Of a stretch of 64,000 nt of DNA, positions 39,816-47,469 are shown one piece after another. The stretch lies in the NCBI GenBank assembly GCA_002422605.1, contig DISW01000003.1, forward strand, positions 62,001 to 126,000, given 5' to 3'. A program made the position numbers and the translations under genes. The stretch is from Bacteriovoracaceae bacterium UBA6200 (GTDB lineage Bacteria > Bdellovibrionota > Bacteriovoracia > Bacteriovoracales > Bacteriovoracaceae). Numbering within the stretch: the stretch's first letter is position 1; each line of letters opens with the position of its first letter. The notes below the pieces were generated by a model, which did no database searches, had not been told where the DNA came from, and was given only the letters and a program-made list of their open reading frames with translations.

Positions 39816-40382
39816 ATGGCCGAAGAAAAAAACAAGTTCCCTTCCTCTTTCGTATCCTCACAATTCGTTAAATACATCGACGATAAAGAGATTAAAGGTA
39901 TTGTGGAAACCTTGGGAAATACCCTTTCACAAAAGTATCAAGGTCAGGACTTAGTACTCATTGGAGTCTTAAAAGGCAGTATGGTCTTTCTTGCCGATTT
40001 GGTCAGAGAAATTAAAGGCGTCAAAGTCTACGTTGATTTCGTTAAGCTTCAAGCCGTTGGACGCAGTAAAGAAAATCATGGGACTATTACCATCAGCAAA
40101 GATATCTCAACCAACTTAATGGACCGCAATGTGGTTATTGTTGAAGAGATTGTCGATACCGGTCGAGCTCTAAGCTTTCTTAAGAAAAGACTTATGCTCA
40201 GCTCCCCTCGCTCACTGGAAGTCATCACTCTGTTTGATAAACCTTATAAGCGCGCAGTGAATGTCCAACCGGATCTGACCGGCAAGAAAATTGCCGACCA
40301 GTTTATTGTGGGCTACGGCCTTGATCTGGAAGACTTCGGCCGTAATTTTGAACAACTTTATTATCTAAGATATCCGAACTGA
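39816..40382 (+). CDS. hpt: Hypoxanthine phosphoribosyltransferase
   Basis: Purine salvage: converts hypoxanthine (and guanine) with PRPP to IMP or GMP. 188 residues, typical. Visible: LVLIGVLKGSMVFLADLVR, VYVDFVKLQAVG, the PRPP loop VVIVEEIVDTGRA, where the first of the usual acidic pair is Glu-Glu rather than Glu-Asp, and FIVGYGLDLEDFGRNFEQLYYLR at the C-terminus (base and metal contacts). Single gene with its own promoter; its end is two bases from the convergent LpoA-like gene. Confidence 0.93.
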   Translation: MAEEKNKFPSSFVSSQFVKYIDDKEIKGIVETLGNTLSQKYQGQDLVLIGVLKGSMVFLADLVREIKGVKVYVDFVKLQAVGRSKENHGTITISKDISTNLMDRNVVIVEEIVDTGRALSFLKKRLMLSSPRSLEVITLFDKPYKRAVNVQPDLTGKKIADQFIVGYGLDLEDFGRNFEQLYYLRYPN

Positions 40383-40384
40383 TC

Positions 40385-42328
40385 TTAGCGAAGATTTTCA
40401 GGAAAGAGCTTACCAATCTCACCGCGTCTGATGACCATAGCATTCATGTGCTTAAGCCAGACGCCGTCTTTATATTCCCATTCCGTGCTAAGACCACGAA
40501 GTTTACCCTGGGCCTTGATCTTTGAATCGAACTCATCACGACCTTTAATGCTATCACCACTGGCGCGAAGAGCTTCTGCACCAATTTTCATCGCATCCAG
40601 GGCCAGAATTTCAATCAGGCCTGCTGGTTTACCGTAGATTTCACGGAACTTATTAAGCATTTCCTGGTTCAAATCTTCCGGATCGTCCCCAATAAAATAG
40701 AGAACACCAAGGTTCTTTTGCTCTCTTACCAGAGATTTCGATACCCAACTTGGACCACCTATAACTTTAACTCCCTGGGCATCGTAATAGCCCAAAGTCG
40801 GTATGATCTGAATCGCTTCATGAGGGAAACTTGCTAAGAAGAGCCAATCAAAATCCTGAACCGGAGGCAATGTCTGAACTCTTCTGATGGAACTTTTTTC
40901 ATGTGAGTAAACGTCATCAAGAATCTTAAACTCTTCTGAACGCTCGCGAGGATATTTTAAACCCAAAAAGAGCTTGGCCGTATCACGGTAGTCATGAACA
41001 TTTTTTGGGAAGCTTGCCACACTTGTGACCTTAAGGGACTTCTGATTTGCTTTACGCCAGACTTCATCGATATAGGCCTTGCCGCCTTCATTATCAGGAA
41101 AAATCACACCGACTCGAGAACCAAAAGTTTCTATCATTTTATCTGAAAGAAGAGCTTCCACTTGAGATTCAATAGAACCCTGGACTTCAATTAAGTGATG
41201 GTTCTTTTCTTCTTTCGGAAGATTTATCTGAGAGAGAGAAATATAGAGAACGCCGTACTTTCTGGCTTCCAGATATTCAGCTTTAGCACTATCCGGGAAA
41301 AGTCCTCCGATAATGAGTGAAACTCTCTCTTCACGGATCAGTTCCAAAACGGCCTGGGCACCCTGGGCAGGAGAATCAATGGAGTCCTTAGTGTGGACTT
41401 TCAATTCCTCATTCAAGCCTAATACTTTTAAACCCGTATCAATCCCGCTTAAGGCCTTTTGACCGAAGTTTCCTTTTTCACCAGAAAGAGGCAGCACTAA
41501 ACCAATATTGGAAATATTAATGCGAGAGGCATTATCTAGTCTTAACTGAAACTCTTTCGTGAACTTCTGAACTTCTTCATTGTCACTATACTGATCATTC
41601 AGCCAATTGATCACGTCTTTGGCGCCACTTTTGTCACCGCTAATGTATCTTTCATCGGCTTCAAGTTGCGCCAGTTGGGCCACGGCTAAATTATTTGAAT
41701 CATCGAAACTTTCAAGCAGTCTCAGTCTTTGTCCCTGAGAGAGATTTTCAAAGGACTCTTTCATTGAAGGATACAAGCTAGTGGCCTGAAGCTCAGTGAT
41801 CGTTTTGACTTGATCTAAGAGCAGAACACTCGCAGTCGTAATCATCTCGTGATTCTGAACTTTGTTTCCATAGGCCAGAAGCAACTGAGCATACTTTTTA
41901 ACTTCTGGTTCAGTTAAGACCCGGCGATCAATTTTAACCAAACGGCTCTTAAGTTCATTAATTTGCCCGAGCTTATAGTGGCCGCTGGCCATATTAAGCT
42001 GAACCTGAGCATAGAGTTGAGTTCCTATCGGAGCGTATTTCTCAGAAACTTCAAAATTCAAAATGGCTTTTTCAGTTTCACCCATATTAAAAAGAGACAC
42101 GCCTTTAAGATTATATTTCAAAGATTTTTCAACCGGAGTCAGCTTGTCATCAGACAACTCAGCGAGTTTAGCAATTGCGCCTTTATGATTCCCGCTTTTA
42201 ATCAAATCTCGAGAAGCATCCAGATTCAAACGTGTTTCAGGAGAAATCTGGGATTCATCAAGTTTTTTCATCGTCTTCATCTGGGTACATGAAGAAACAA
42301 TCAAGAGCATTATCAATAAAATACGCAT
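40385..42328 (-). CDS. LpoA/LppC-like lipoprotein with periplasmic-binding fold
   Basis: 647 residues. Lipoprotein signal with Cys15 (LLIVSSC). Residues 30-270 are helical with TPR-like repeats, and from about 275 (ISNIGLVLPLSGEKGNFGQKAL) the sequence follows the type 1 periplasmic-binding fold used by branched-chain amino acid receptors. This combination is the layout of LpoA, the outer-membrane lipoprotein that activates penicillin-binding protein PBP1A, and of related LppC-type proteins. The ligand pocket cannot be judged. Likely in the outer membrane facing the periplasm; activation of a wall synthase is inferred from family layout. Confidence 0.78.
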   Translation of the reverse strand: MRILLIMLLIVSSCTQMKTMKKLDESQISPETRLNLDASRDLIKSGNHKGAIAKLAELSDDKLTPVEKSLKYNLKGVSLFNMGETEKAILNFEVSEKYAPIGTQLYAQVQLNMASGHYKLGQINELKSRLVKIDRRVLTEPEVKKYAQLLLAYGNKVQNHEMITTASVLLLDQVKTITELQATSLYPSMKESFENLSQGQRLRLLESFDDSNNLAVAQLAQLEADERYISGDKSGAKDVINWLNDQYSDNEEVQKFTKEFQLRLDNASRINISNIGLVLPLSGEKGNFGQKALSGIDTGLKVLGLNEELKVHTKDSIDSPAQGAQAVLELIREERVSLIIGGLFPDSAKAEYLEARKYGVLYISLSQINLPKEEKNHHLIEVQGSIESQVEALLSDKMIETFGSRVGVIFPDNEGGKAYIDEVWRKANQKSLKVTSVASFPKNVHDYRDTAKLFLGLKYPRERSEEFKILDDVYSHEKSSIRRVQTLPPVQDFDWLFLASFPHEAIQIIPTLGYYDAQGVKVIGGPSWVSKSLVREQKNLGVLYFIGDDPEDLNQEMLNKFREIYGKPAGLIEILALDAMKIGAEALRASGDSIKGRDEFDSKIKAQGKLRGLSTEWEYKDGVWLKHMNAMVIRRGEIGKLFPENLR

Positions 42329-42403
42329 AAATAACCTTTGATAAATATCGTGCTCTCGATTTTAACTCTGGCCGGGATAAATGTCACGTAAGGGAAGAAG
42401 AAG

Positions 42404-42428
42404 AAGGTCAGGATTTACTCCTGACCTT
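42404..42428 (-). terminator. Terminator of dnaJ
   Basis: Perfect 10-base arms AAGGTCAGGA (42404-42413) and TCCTGACCTT (42419-42428) with a 5-base loop. On the minus strand it starts 10 bases after the dnaJ stop and is followed by CTTCTTCTTC, pyrimidine-rich but not a pure T-run. Confidence 0.7.
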
Positions 42429-42437
42429 AAGATAATT

Positions 42438-43586
42438 CTATTGAAAAAGTTCGCGCACTCGCTCAAAAAACCCCTTACTCATTGGGTTAGAGGAATTTTG
42501 CTCTAATTCAGAGAGCTGTGAGAAAAGCTCACGTTGCTCTTTATTAAGTTTTGTCGGAGTTTCAACGTGGATCGTAATAATCTGGTCACCAAACCCGTAA
42601 CCTCCAAGTTTAGTGATCCCTTTATTCCGAAGTTTCATCTTCTGGCCGGCCTGAGTTCCTTCTGGAATTTTCATTGAAACTCGCCCACCAAGAGTAGGAA
42701 CTTCGATTTCTGTCCCTAAAGCTGCTTGTGAGAAGCTAATAGGAACTTCACAGATGACATCATAATCATCCCGTTTAAAGAATTCATGGGCCTCAATATG
42801 GATTAAGACATAAAGGTCACCACTTGGACCACCGTTAAGTCCTGAGTCGCCTTGACCTGAAAGTTTTAAACGCTGCCCTTCATCAATTCCTGCAGGAACC
42901 TTAACTGAAAGTTTTTCTTTTTTCTTAGTTCGACCACGGCCGTGGCAAGTCTCGCAGGCATCTTTAATGATTTGTCCGGAGCCATGACACTTAGGACAAG
43001 GCTGAGCGATAGTGAAGAATCCTTGCTGACGACGAACTTCTCCATGGCCTTGACACATATCACAGGTCACAGGCCCTGAGCCTTTTTTCGCTCCTGTACC
43101 ATGGCAATCACCACAAGCGACAGAACGATTGATGTGGATTTCTTTTTCTACACCAAAAGCGGCTTCTTCAAAAGTAACATGGATTTCTGTTTGAAGATCG
43201 TCCCCTGCTTGAGCACGACTTCTACCACCACGTCTTCCACCGCCGCGACCTCGCTGGCCACCCAGGATATCACCGAAGATATCTCCGAAAATATCACCGA
43301 GATCCCCGAAGTCACCGGAGAAGCCTCCACCCTGGAATCCGCCGCCGCCCATGCCGCCTTGTTCAGCTGCATGTCCCATACGGTCGTACATCGAACGCTT
43401 TTGATCATCCATCAGGATGTCTGCCGCGTGAGAAGCTTCTTTAAACTTAGCTTCAGCTTCTTTATTTCCTGGGTTTTTGTCAGGATGGTATTGCATCGCT
43501 AGTTTGCGGTATGCTTTTTTTATTTCGTCTTTAGAAGCACCCTTGGATATGCCAAGGACTTCGTAATAATCTCGTTTATCGCTCAT
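42438..43586 (-). CDS. dnaJ: Chaperone DnaJ (Hsp40)
   Basis: Delivers unfolded proteins to DnaK and triggers its ATPase. 382 residues. J domain at residues 1-70 with the HPD motif (QYHPDKNPG), a Gly/Phe-rich linker containing a small tandem repeat (GDIFGDIFGDILGG), four CxxCxGxG zinc motifs (CGDCHGTG, CDMCQGHG, CPKCHGSG, CETCHGRG) and two C-terminal client-binding domains. It lies downstream of dnaK, but a terminator stands between, so it has some independent expression. Confidence 0.97.
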   Translation of the reverse strand: MSDKRDYYEVLGISKGASKDEIKKAYRKLAMQYHPDKNPGNKEAEAKFKEASHAADILMDDQKRSMYDRMGHAAEQGGMGGGGFQGGGFSGDFGDLGDIFGDIFGDILGGQRGRGGGRRGGRSRAQAGDDLQTEIHVTFEEAAFGVEKEIHINRSVACGDCHGTGAKKGSGPVTCDMCQGHGEVRRQQGFFTIAQPCPKCHGSGQIIKDACETCHGRGRTKKKEKLSVKVPAGIDEGQRLKLSGQGDSGLNGGPSGDLYVLIHIEAHEFFKRDDYDVICEVPISFSQAALGTEIEVPTLGGRVSMKIPEGTQAGQKMKLRNKGITKLGGYGFGDQIITIHVETPTKLNKEQRELFSQLSELEQNSSNPMSKGFFERVRELFQ

Positions 43587-43617
43587 AACAATCGATCATC
43601 CTAATTTGTCGTCAGAT

Positions 43618-43648
43618 TTAAAAAGGCCCCTTATCACTAAGGGGCCTT
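43618..43648 (-). terminator. Terminator of dnaK
   Basis: Arms AAGGCCCC (43623-43630) and GGGGCCTT (43641-43648) around a 10-base region that can extend the stem (TTA/TAA); on the minus strand TTTTTAAAT follows. It starts 23 bases after the dnaK stop and separates it from dnaJ. Confidence 0.8.
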
Positions 43649-43670
43649 GGTACTTCAAGTTTTAAGCTTA

Positions 43671-45590
43671 TTATACTTCTTTATAATCAGCATCTACTAC
43701 ATCGTCTCCATCATCCTTCTTCTGCGATTGCGACTCTCCCGCATCTTGTGGTCCCGCACCGGCACCCGCACCGGTATCAGCTCCGGTTCCCTGATACATG
43801 AACTGGGCCAGGCTGTGAGCGACGTTTTGAAGTCTTTCAGTCGCTGCTTTAATTTCGTCCAAAGACTCGGATGTGAGTTTTGTTTTTGCTTCACTAATCG
43901 CTCCTTCGATTTCAGCTTTTTTATCAGCTGGAACTTTATCGCCAGCGTCTTTGAGTCCTTTTTCAGAAGCAAAAACCAGGCTATCTAAGTTGTTACGGGC
44001 ATCGACAACTTCGCGACGTTTCATATCGGCATCACGGTTCTTCTCTGCATCCTGAACCATACGTTTAATCTCTTCTTCAGAAAGACCTGAGTTAGAAGTG
44101 ATCACAATGTTGGTCGACTTGTTAGTCGCTTTATCAAGAGCTGAAACGTGTACGATACCGTTAGCATCGATGTCGAAAGTCACTTCAATCTGAGGAACAC
44201 CACGTGGAGCTGGTGTAATACCTGTCAGGTCAAAGCGGCCCAATGTTTTGTTATCTGCTGAGAACTCACGCTCACCTTGCTGAACATGAATCGAAACTGC
44301 CGGTTGGTTATCAACTGCAGTTGAGAAAGTCTGAGACTTCTTGGTAGGAATCGTCGTGTTCTTTTCAATGATTTTTGTGAACACACCACCAAGAGTTTCG
44401 ATACCAAGAGAAAGCGGAGTTACGTCTAGGAGAAGAACGTCTTTAACGTCACCACCAAGAACACCACCCTGAATGGCCGCACCGGCTGCAACCACTTCAT
44501 CCGGGTTCACACCTTTATGAGGCTCTTTACCGAAAATCTCTTTAACTTTCGCTTGTACGATTGGAGTACGAGTAGCACCACCAACCAGGATCACATCATT
44601 GATCTCGCTAAGAGAAAGACCTGAATCTTTAATAGCTGTTTTACAAGGAGCTACCAGTCTTTCAATAAGGTCAGCAATTAATGATTCAAACTTTGCACGA
44701 GAAAGATTCAAATTTAAATGCTTAGGACCTGTCGCATCCATCGTGATGAATGGAAGGTTGATATCAGTTTGAGTTACTGATGAAAGCTCATGTTTAGCTT
44801 TCTCAGCAGCTTCTTTTAAACGCTGAAGCGCCATTTTATCGTTTTTAAGATCAATGCTGGTTTCTTTTTTAAATTCTTCAGCAAGCCAGTTAATGATTCG
44901 GTAATCGAAGTCTTCACCACCAAGGAAAGTATCCCCGTGAGTTGATTTAACTTCGAAAACACCATCAGTGGTAATTTCAAGAATAGAAACGTCGAATGTA
45001 CCACCACCAAGGTCGAATACAGCGATGTTCTTATCTTTACTTACGTCCTGACCGTAGGCCAGAGCTGCAGCGGTCGGCTCGTTAATAATACGTTTAACAT
45101 CAAGACCCGCGATACGGCCGGCATCTTTTGTTGCTTGTCTTTGAGCATCGTTGAAGTAGGCCGGAACAGTAATAACGGCTTCTGTTACTGCCTGGCCAAG
45201 ATAGTCTTCAGCCGCTTTTTTCATTTTTTCAAGAATACGAGCAGAAATCTCCTGAGGAGAGAATTCTTTACCTTCAACTTTTACCCAAGCATCGCCGTTT
45301 TTATTAGCGAAAATATCAAAAGGAGCCACTTCTTTAAAGTGAGTCACTTCAGCATCTGTCGCTTTACGACCGATCAAACGCTTGATACCGAAAAGAGTTT
45401 TAGAAGGGTTTGTCACGGCCTGACGTTTTGCCACCTGACCAACAAGAACTTCTCCATTGTTGGCGAAACCAACGATAGAAGGAGTTGTGTTGTGTCCTTC
45501 TGCGTTTGGAATAATTTTGTATGAGCCGTTTTCCATAACAGACACACAAGAGTTTGTAGTACCTAAGTCAATTCCGATAATTTTTCCCAT
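43671..45590 (-). CDS. dnaK: Chaperone DnaK (Hsp70)
   Basis: ATP-driven protein-folding chaperone. 639 residues, full length. N-terminal ATPase: IGIDLGTTNSCVSVM, VPAYFNDAQRQATKDAG, IAVFDLGGGTFDVSILE, ILVGGATRTPIVQ. Linker VLLLDVTPLSLGIETLGG, a beta-sandwich peptide-binding domain and a helical lid. The tail is Gly/Ala-rich (GADTGAGAGAGP) before the conserved DDVVDADYKEV end. Start follows AAGGAGAATTAT. It lies 30 bases downstream of grpE on the same strand, so the two are probably one transcript. Confidence 0.98.
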   Translation of the reverse strand: MGKIIGIDLGTTNSCVSVMENGSYKIIPNAEGHNTTPSIVGFANNGEVLVGQVAKRQAVTNPSKTLFGIKRLIGRKATDAEVTHFKEVAPFDIFANKNGDAWVKVEGKEFSPQEISARILEKMKKAAEDYLGQAVTEAVITVPAYFNDAQRQATKDAGRIAGLDVKRIINEPTAAALAYGQDVSKDKNIAVFDLGGGTFDVSILEITTDGVFEVKSTHGDTFLGGEDFDYRIINWLAEEFKKETSIDLKNDKMALQRLKEAAEKAKHELSSVTQTDINLPFITMDATGPKHLNLNLSRAKFESLIADLIERLVAPCKTAIKDSGLSLSEINDVILVGGATRTPIVQAKVKEIFGKEPHKGVNPDEVVAAGAAIQGGVLGGDVKDVLLLDVTPLSLGIETLGGVFTKIIEKNTTIPTKKSQTFSTAVDNQPAVSIHVQQGEREFSADNKTLGRFDLTGITPAPRGVPQIEVTFDIDANGIVHVSALDKATNKSTNIVITSNSGLSEEEIKRMVQDAEKNRDADMKRREVVDARNNLDSLVFASEKGLKDAGDKVPADKKAEIEGAISEAKTKLTSESLDEIKAATERLQNVAHSLAQFMYQGTGADTGAGAGAGPQDAGESQSQKKDDGDDVVDADYKEV

Positions 45591-45620
45591 ATAATTCTCC
45601 TTATTTATTCAAATTCTTAT

Positions 45621-46166
45621 TTATTGCTTATCGCTTGCTACAACAACTTTTGAAGGTCTTAGTAGTCGGCCGTTTAAGATGTAACCTTTTTGAAATTCTT
45701 TAATCACTTCATTCGGTTTTTTCCCTTCAGCATATTCTTGAGCTACGGCTTCATGGAAATTAGGATCGAAATCTTTTCCAACTGATTCCACCAGGGTTAA
45801 CCCGTGTTTAGAAAGAGTATCAAGGAACAGTTTCTTCACCATATCCAGACCAACAACAATGTTTTTTACTTTTTCATCTTGGTCAGCTGTTAACATTCCA
45901 ATCGTTAAATCGAAATTATCAATAACTCCTAAAAGATCAGATAAAACCCGCTCATTTCCGAACTTAAGGATATTTTCTTTTTCGCGCTCCATGCGCTTAC
46001 GAAAGTTGTCCATTTCAGCTGCAATATAAAAATACTTGGCCTTAAAATCGACCTCTTCTTTCTTTTCAGCTTTCTTCTCTTCCGCCATCGCCTCAATTGC
46101 TTCGCTGGTTTCAGCGTCTAGCTTTTGTTCTTCTGATGACTTTTCTTTGTTTTCATTTGATTCCAT
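45621..46166 (-). CDS. grpE: Nucleotide exchange factor GrpE
   Basis: Releases ADP from DnaK. 181 residues: an acidic, disordered N-terminus, a long coiled helix (KAKYFYIAAEMDNFRKRMEREKE) and a compact C-terminal domain with VGKDFDPNFHEAVAQE and GYILNGRLLRPSKVVVA, the family signature. First gene of grpE-dnaK. No hrcA gene is adjacent and no full CIRCE element is visible upstream, so heat-shock control by that route is not supported here. A TTGACA lies on the minus strand at 46226-46221 but no well-spaced -10 was found. Confidence 0.96.
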   Translation of the reverse strand: MESNENKEKSSEEQKLDAETSEAIEAMAEEKKAEKKEEVDFKAKYFYIAAEMDNFRKRMEREKENILKFGNERVLSDLLGVIDNFDLTIGMLTADQDEKVKNIVVGLDMVKKLFLDTLSKHGLTLVESVGKDFDPNFHEAVAQEYAEGKKPNEVIKEFQKGYILNGRLLRPSKVVVASDKQ

Positions 46167-46299
46167 TACACTCTCACAAGTCAGTTATTATTACTTTAAA
46201 GATGATACCGAATGGAAGAGTGTCAATGTTAGGGGATGAAAAAAAAAGTTCTTTTTGATCCAGTGAAGCATCTTTCGTAATTCTATACTGTTACGAGAG

Positions 46300-47391
46300 C
46301 TACTTCACACGAAATAAGTCATCCATTAAAGAATCAAGCATCAAAAATCCGAGGGAAGTAAGCTTAATTCTTCCAGTCTCATCCAGACAATATCCCTGCT
46401 GCTGCCAGCTCTTCATGAGTTCGCTGTATTTCTCAGGGGCCTGCCACCCGTCAGAAATCCGAAGGGACAGGTAAGTTGCTTCAAGATCCAGTTCATCTTT
46501 GCCTAATTCTTCCAGTTCTACTTCTGGCTGAGTCACTTTCCATTTGTAACGAAGGGCCCGGTTCTCTCCCAGAGCAAAATACCCTGTTCCCGTAGGACCC
46601 ATGGCCATGACCGATTCTCCACGCCAGTATTTTAAATTATGGCGGGATTCATAACCTGGAAGAGCAAAATTTGAGACTTCATAATGATGGAAGCCCTTAC
46701 TTTTTAGATACTCACTCACAAAAAGATACTCTTCACGAATGTATTCATCATCCGGAAGATTTTGAATATGAGGGTATTTGGAACGGGCGTTTAATATATA
46801 AAGGCTAATGTGTTTAGGAGAATACTTTAAAAGAAGATCAAGCTCGGCTTGAATGTCCCGTTTATTTTCTTTTGAAAAAGGAATCCCCAGTAGGAAATCC
46901 AGTGAGTAATTCCAGTTTTCATTCTTCAAAAATTCCAGAAATCTCAGACTATCATCCAGTGAATGAATCCGGTCCATCACCTTTAAGAAATGAGGGTTAA
47001 GACTTTGGGTTCCGACTGAGATCCGGTTTAAACCAATGCCCTTCCAGGCCTCGAGCATCTCCGGAGTCCAGCTCCCCGGATCAATTTCCATGGTGAATTC
47101 AACATTTTCAGTTAAACCCTTTTTTAAAAAATGTTTATTAAAAAAATCTGCCCCTACCGGTCCCCATAAAGAAGGCGTTCCTCCCCCGAGATAGACCGTA
47201 TCGAGTTTTCCCCACTCCATTCCATATTTACTTAAGAGTTCAGTATGGCGAGTATCAGATGAGAGTAAAAACTGATGAAAATCCTCAAACTGCTGCTGAT
47301 GATCAGTGAGCTTTCTTTTATAGAAATCACAGTAATTGCACAGGTGCATACAGAATGGAACGTGCAAATAGAGGCTGGACACCTGAGTCAT
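46300..47391 (-). CDS. hemW: HemW-like radical SAM protein
   Basis: 363 residues. The radical SAM 4Fe-4S cysteines are Cys14, Cys18 and Cys21 (CMHLCNYC), preceded by SLYLHVPF as in HemN/HemW. YLGGGTPSLW, EIDPGS, RISVGTQSLN and DFLLGIPF follow. HemW delivers haem to partner proteins and is often named as an oxygen-independent coproporphyrinogen oxidase by mistake; HemN has a fourth Cys (CxxxCxxCxC), which is absent here. C-terminal HemN-C domain present. Divergent from the M16 peptidase gene. Confidence 0.9.
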   Translation of the reverse strand: MTQVSSLYLHVPFCMHLCNYCDFYKRKLTDHQQQFEDFHQFLLSSDTRHTELLSKYGMEWGKLDTVYLGGGTPSLWGPVGADFFNKHFLKKGLTENVEFTMEIDPGSWTPEMLEAWKGIGLNRISVGTQSLNPHFLKVMDRIHSLDDSLRFLEFLKNENWNYSLDFLLGIPFSKENKRDIQAELDLLLKYSPKHISLYILNARSKYPHIQNLPDDEYIREEYLFVSEYLKSKGFHHYEVSNFALPGYESRHNLKYWRGESVMAMGPTGTGYFALGENRALRYKWKVTQPEVELEELGKDELDLEATYLSLRISDGWQAPEKYSELMKSWQQQGYCLDETGRIKLTSLGFLMLDSLMDDLFRVK

Positions 47392-47469
47392 TGGCGAGAA
47401 AGTCCTTCAAAAAGATTCAGTCTGAAGGGATAATAGAACGAATGAAACGATGTCTCAAATAAGGAAATT

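Noticed and set aside
46165..46229. TTACACTC and GAGTGTCAA flanking the grpE start region, as CIRCE halves
   Set aside because: CIRCE halves read TTAGCACTC and GAGTGCTAA with 9 bases between; here bases differ and the gap is over 40, and no hrcA is adjacent.
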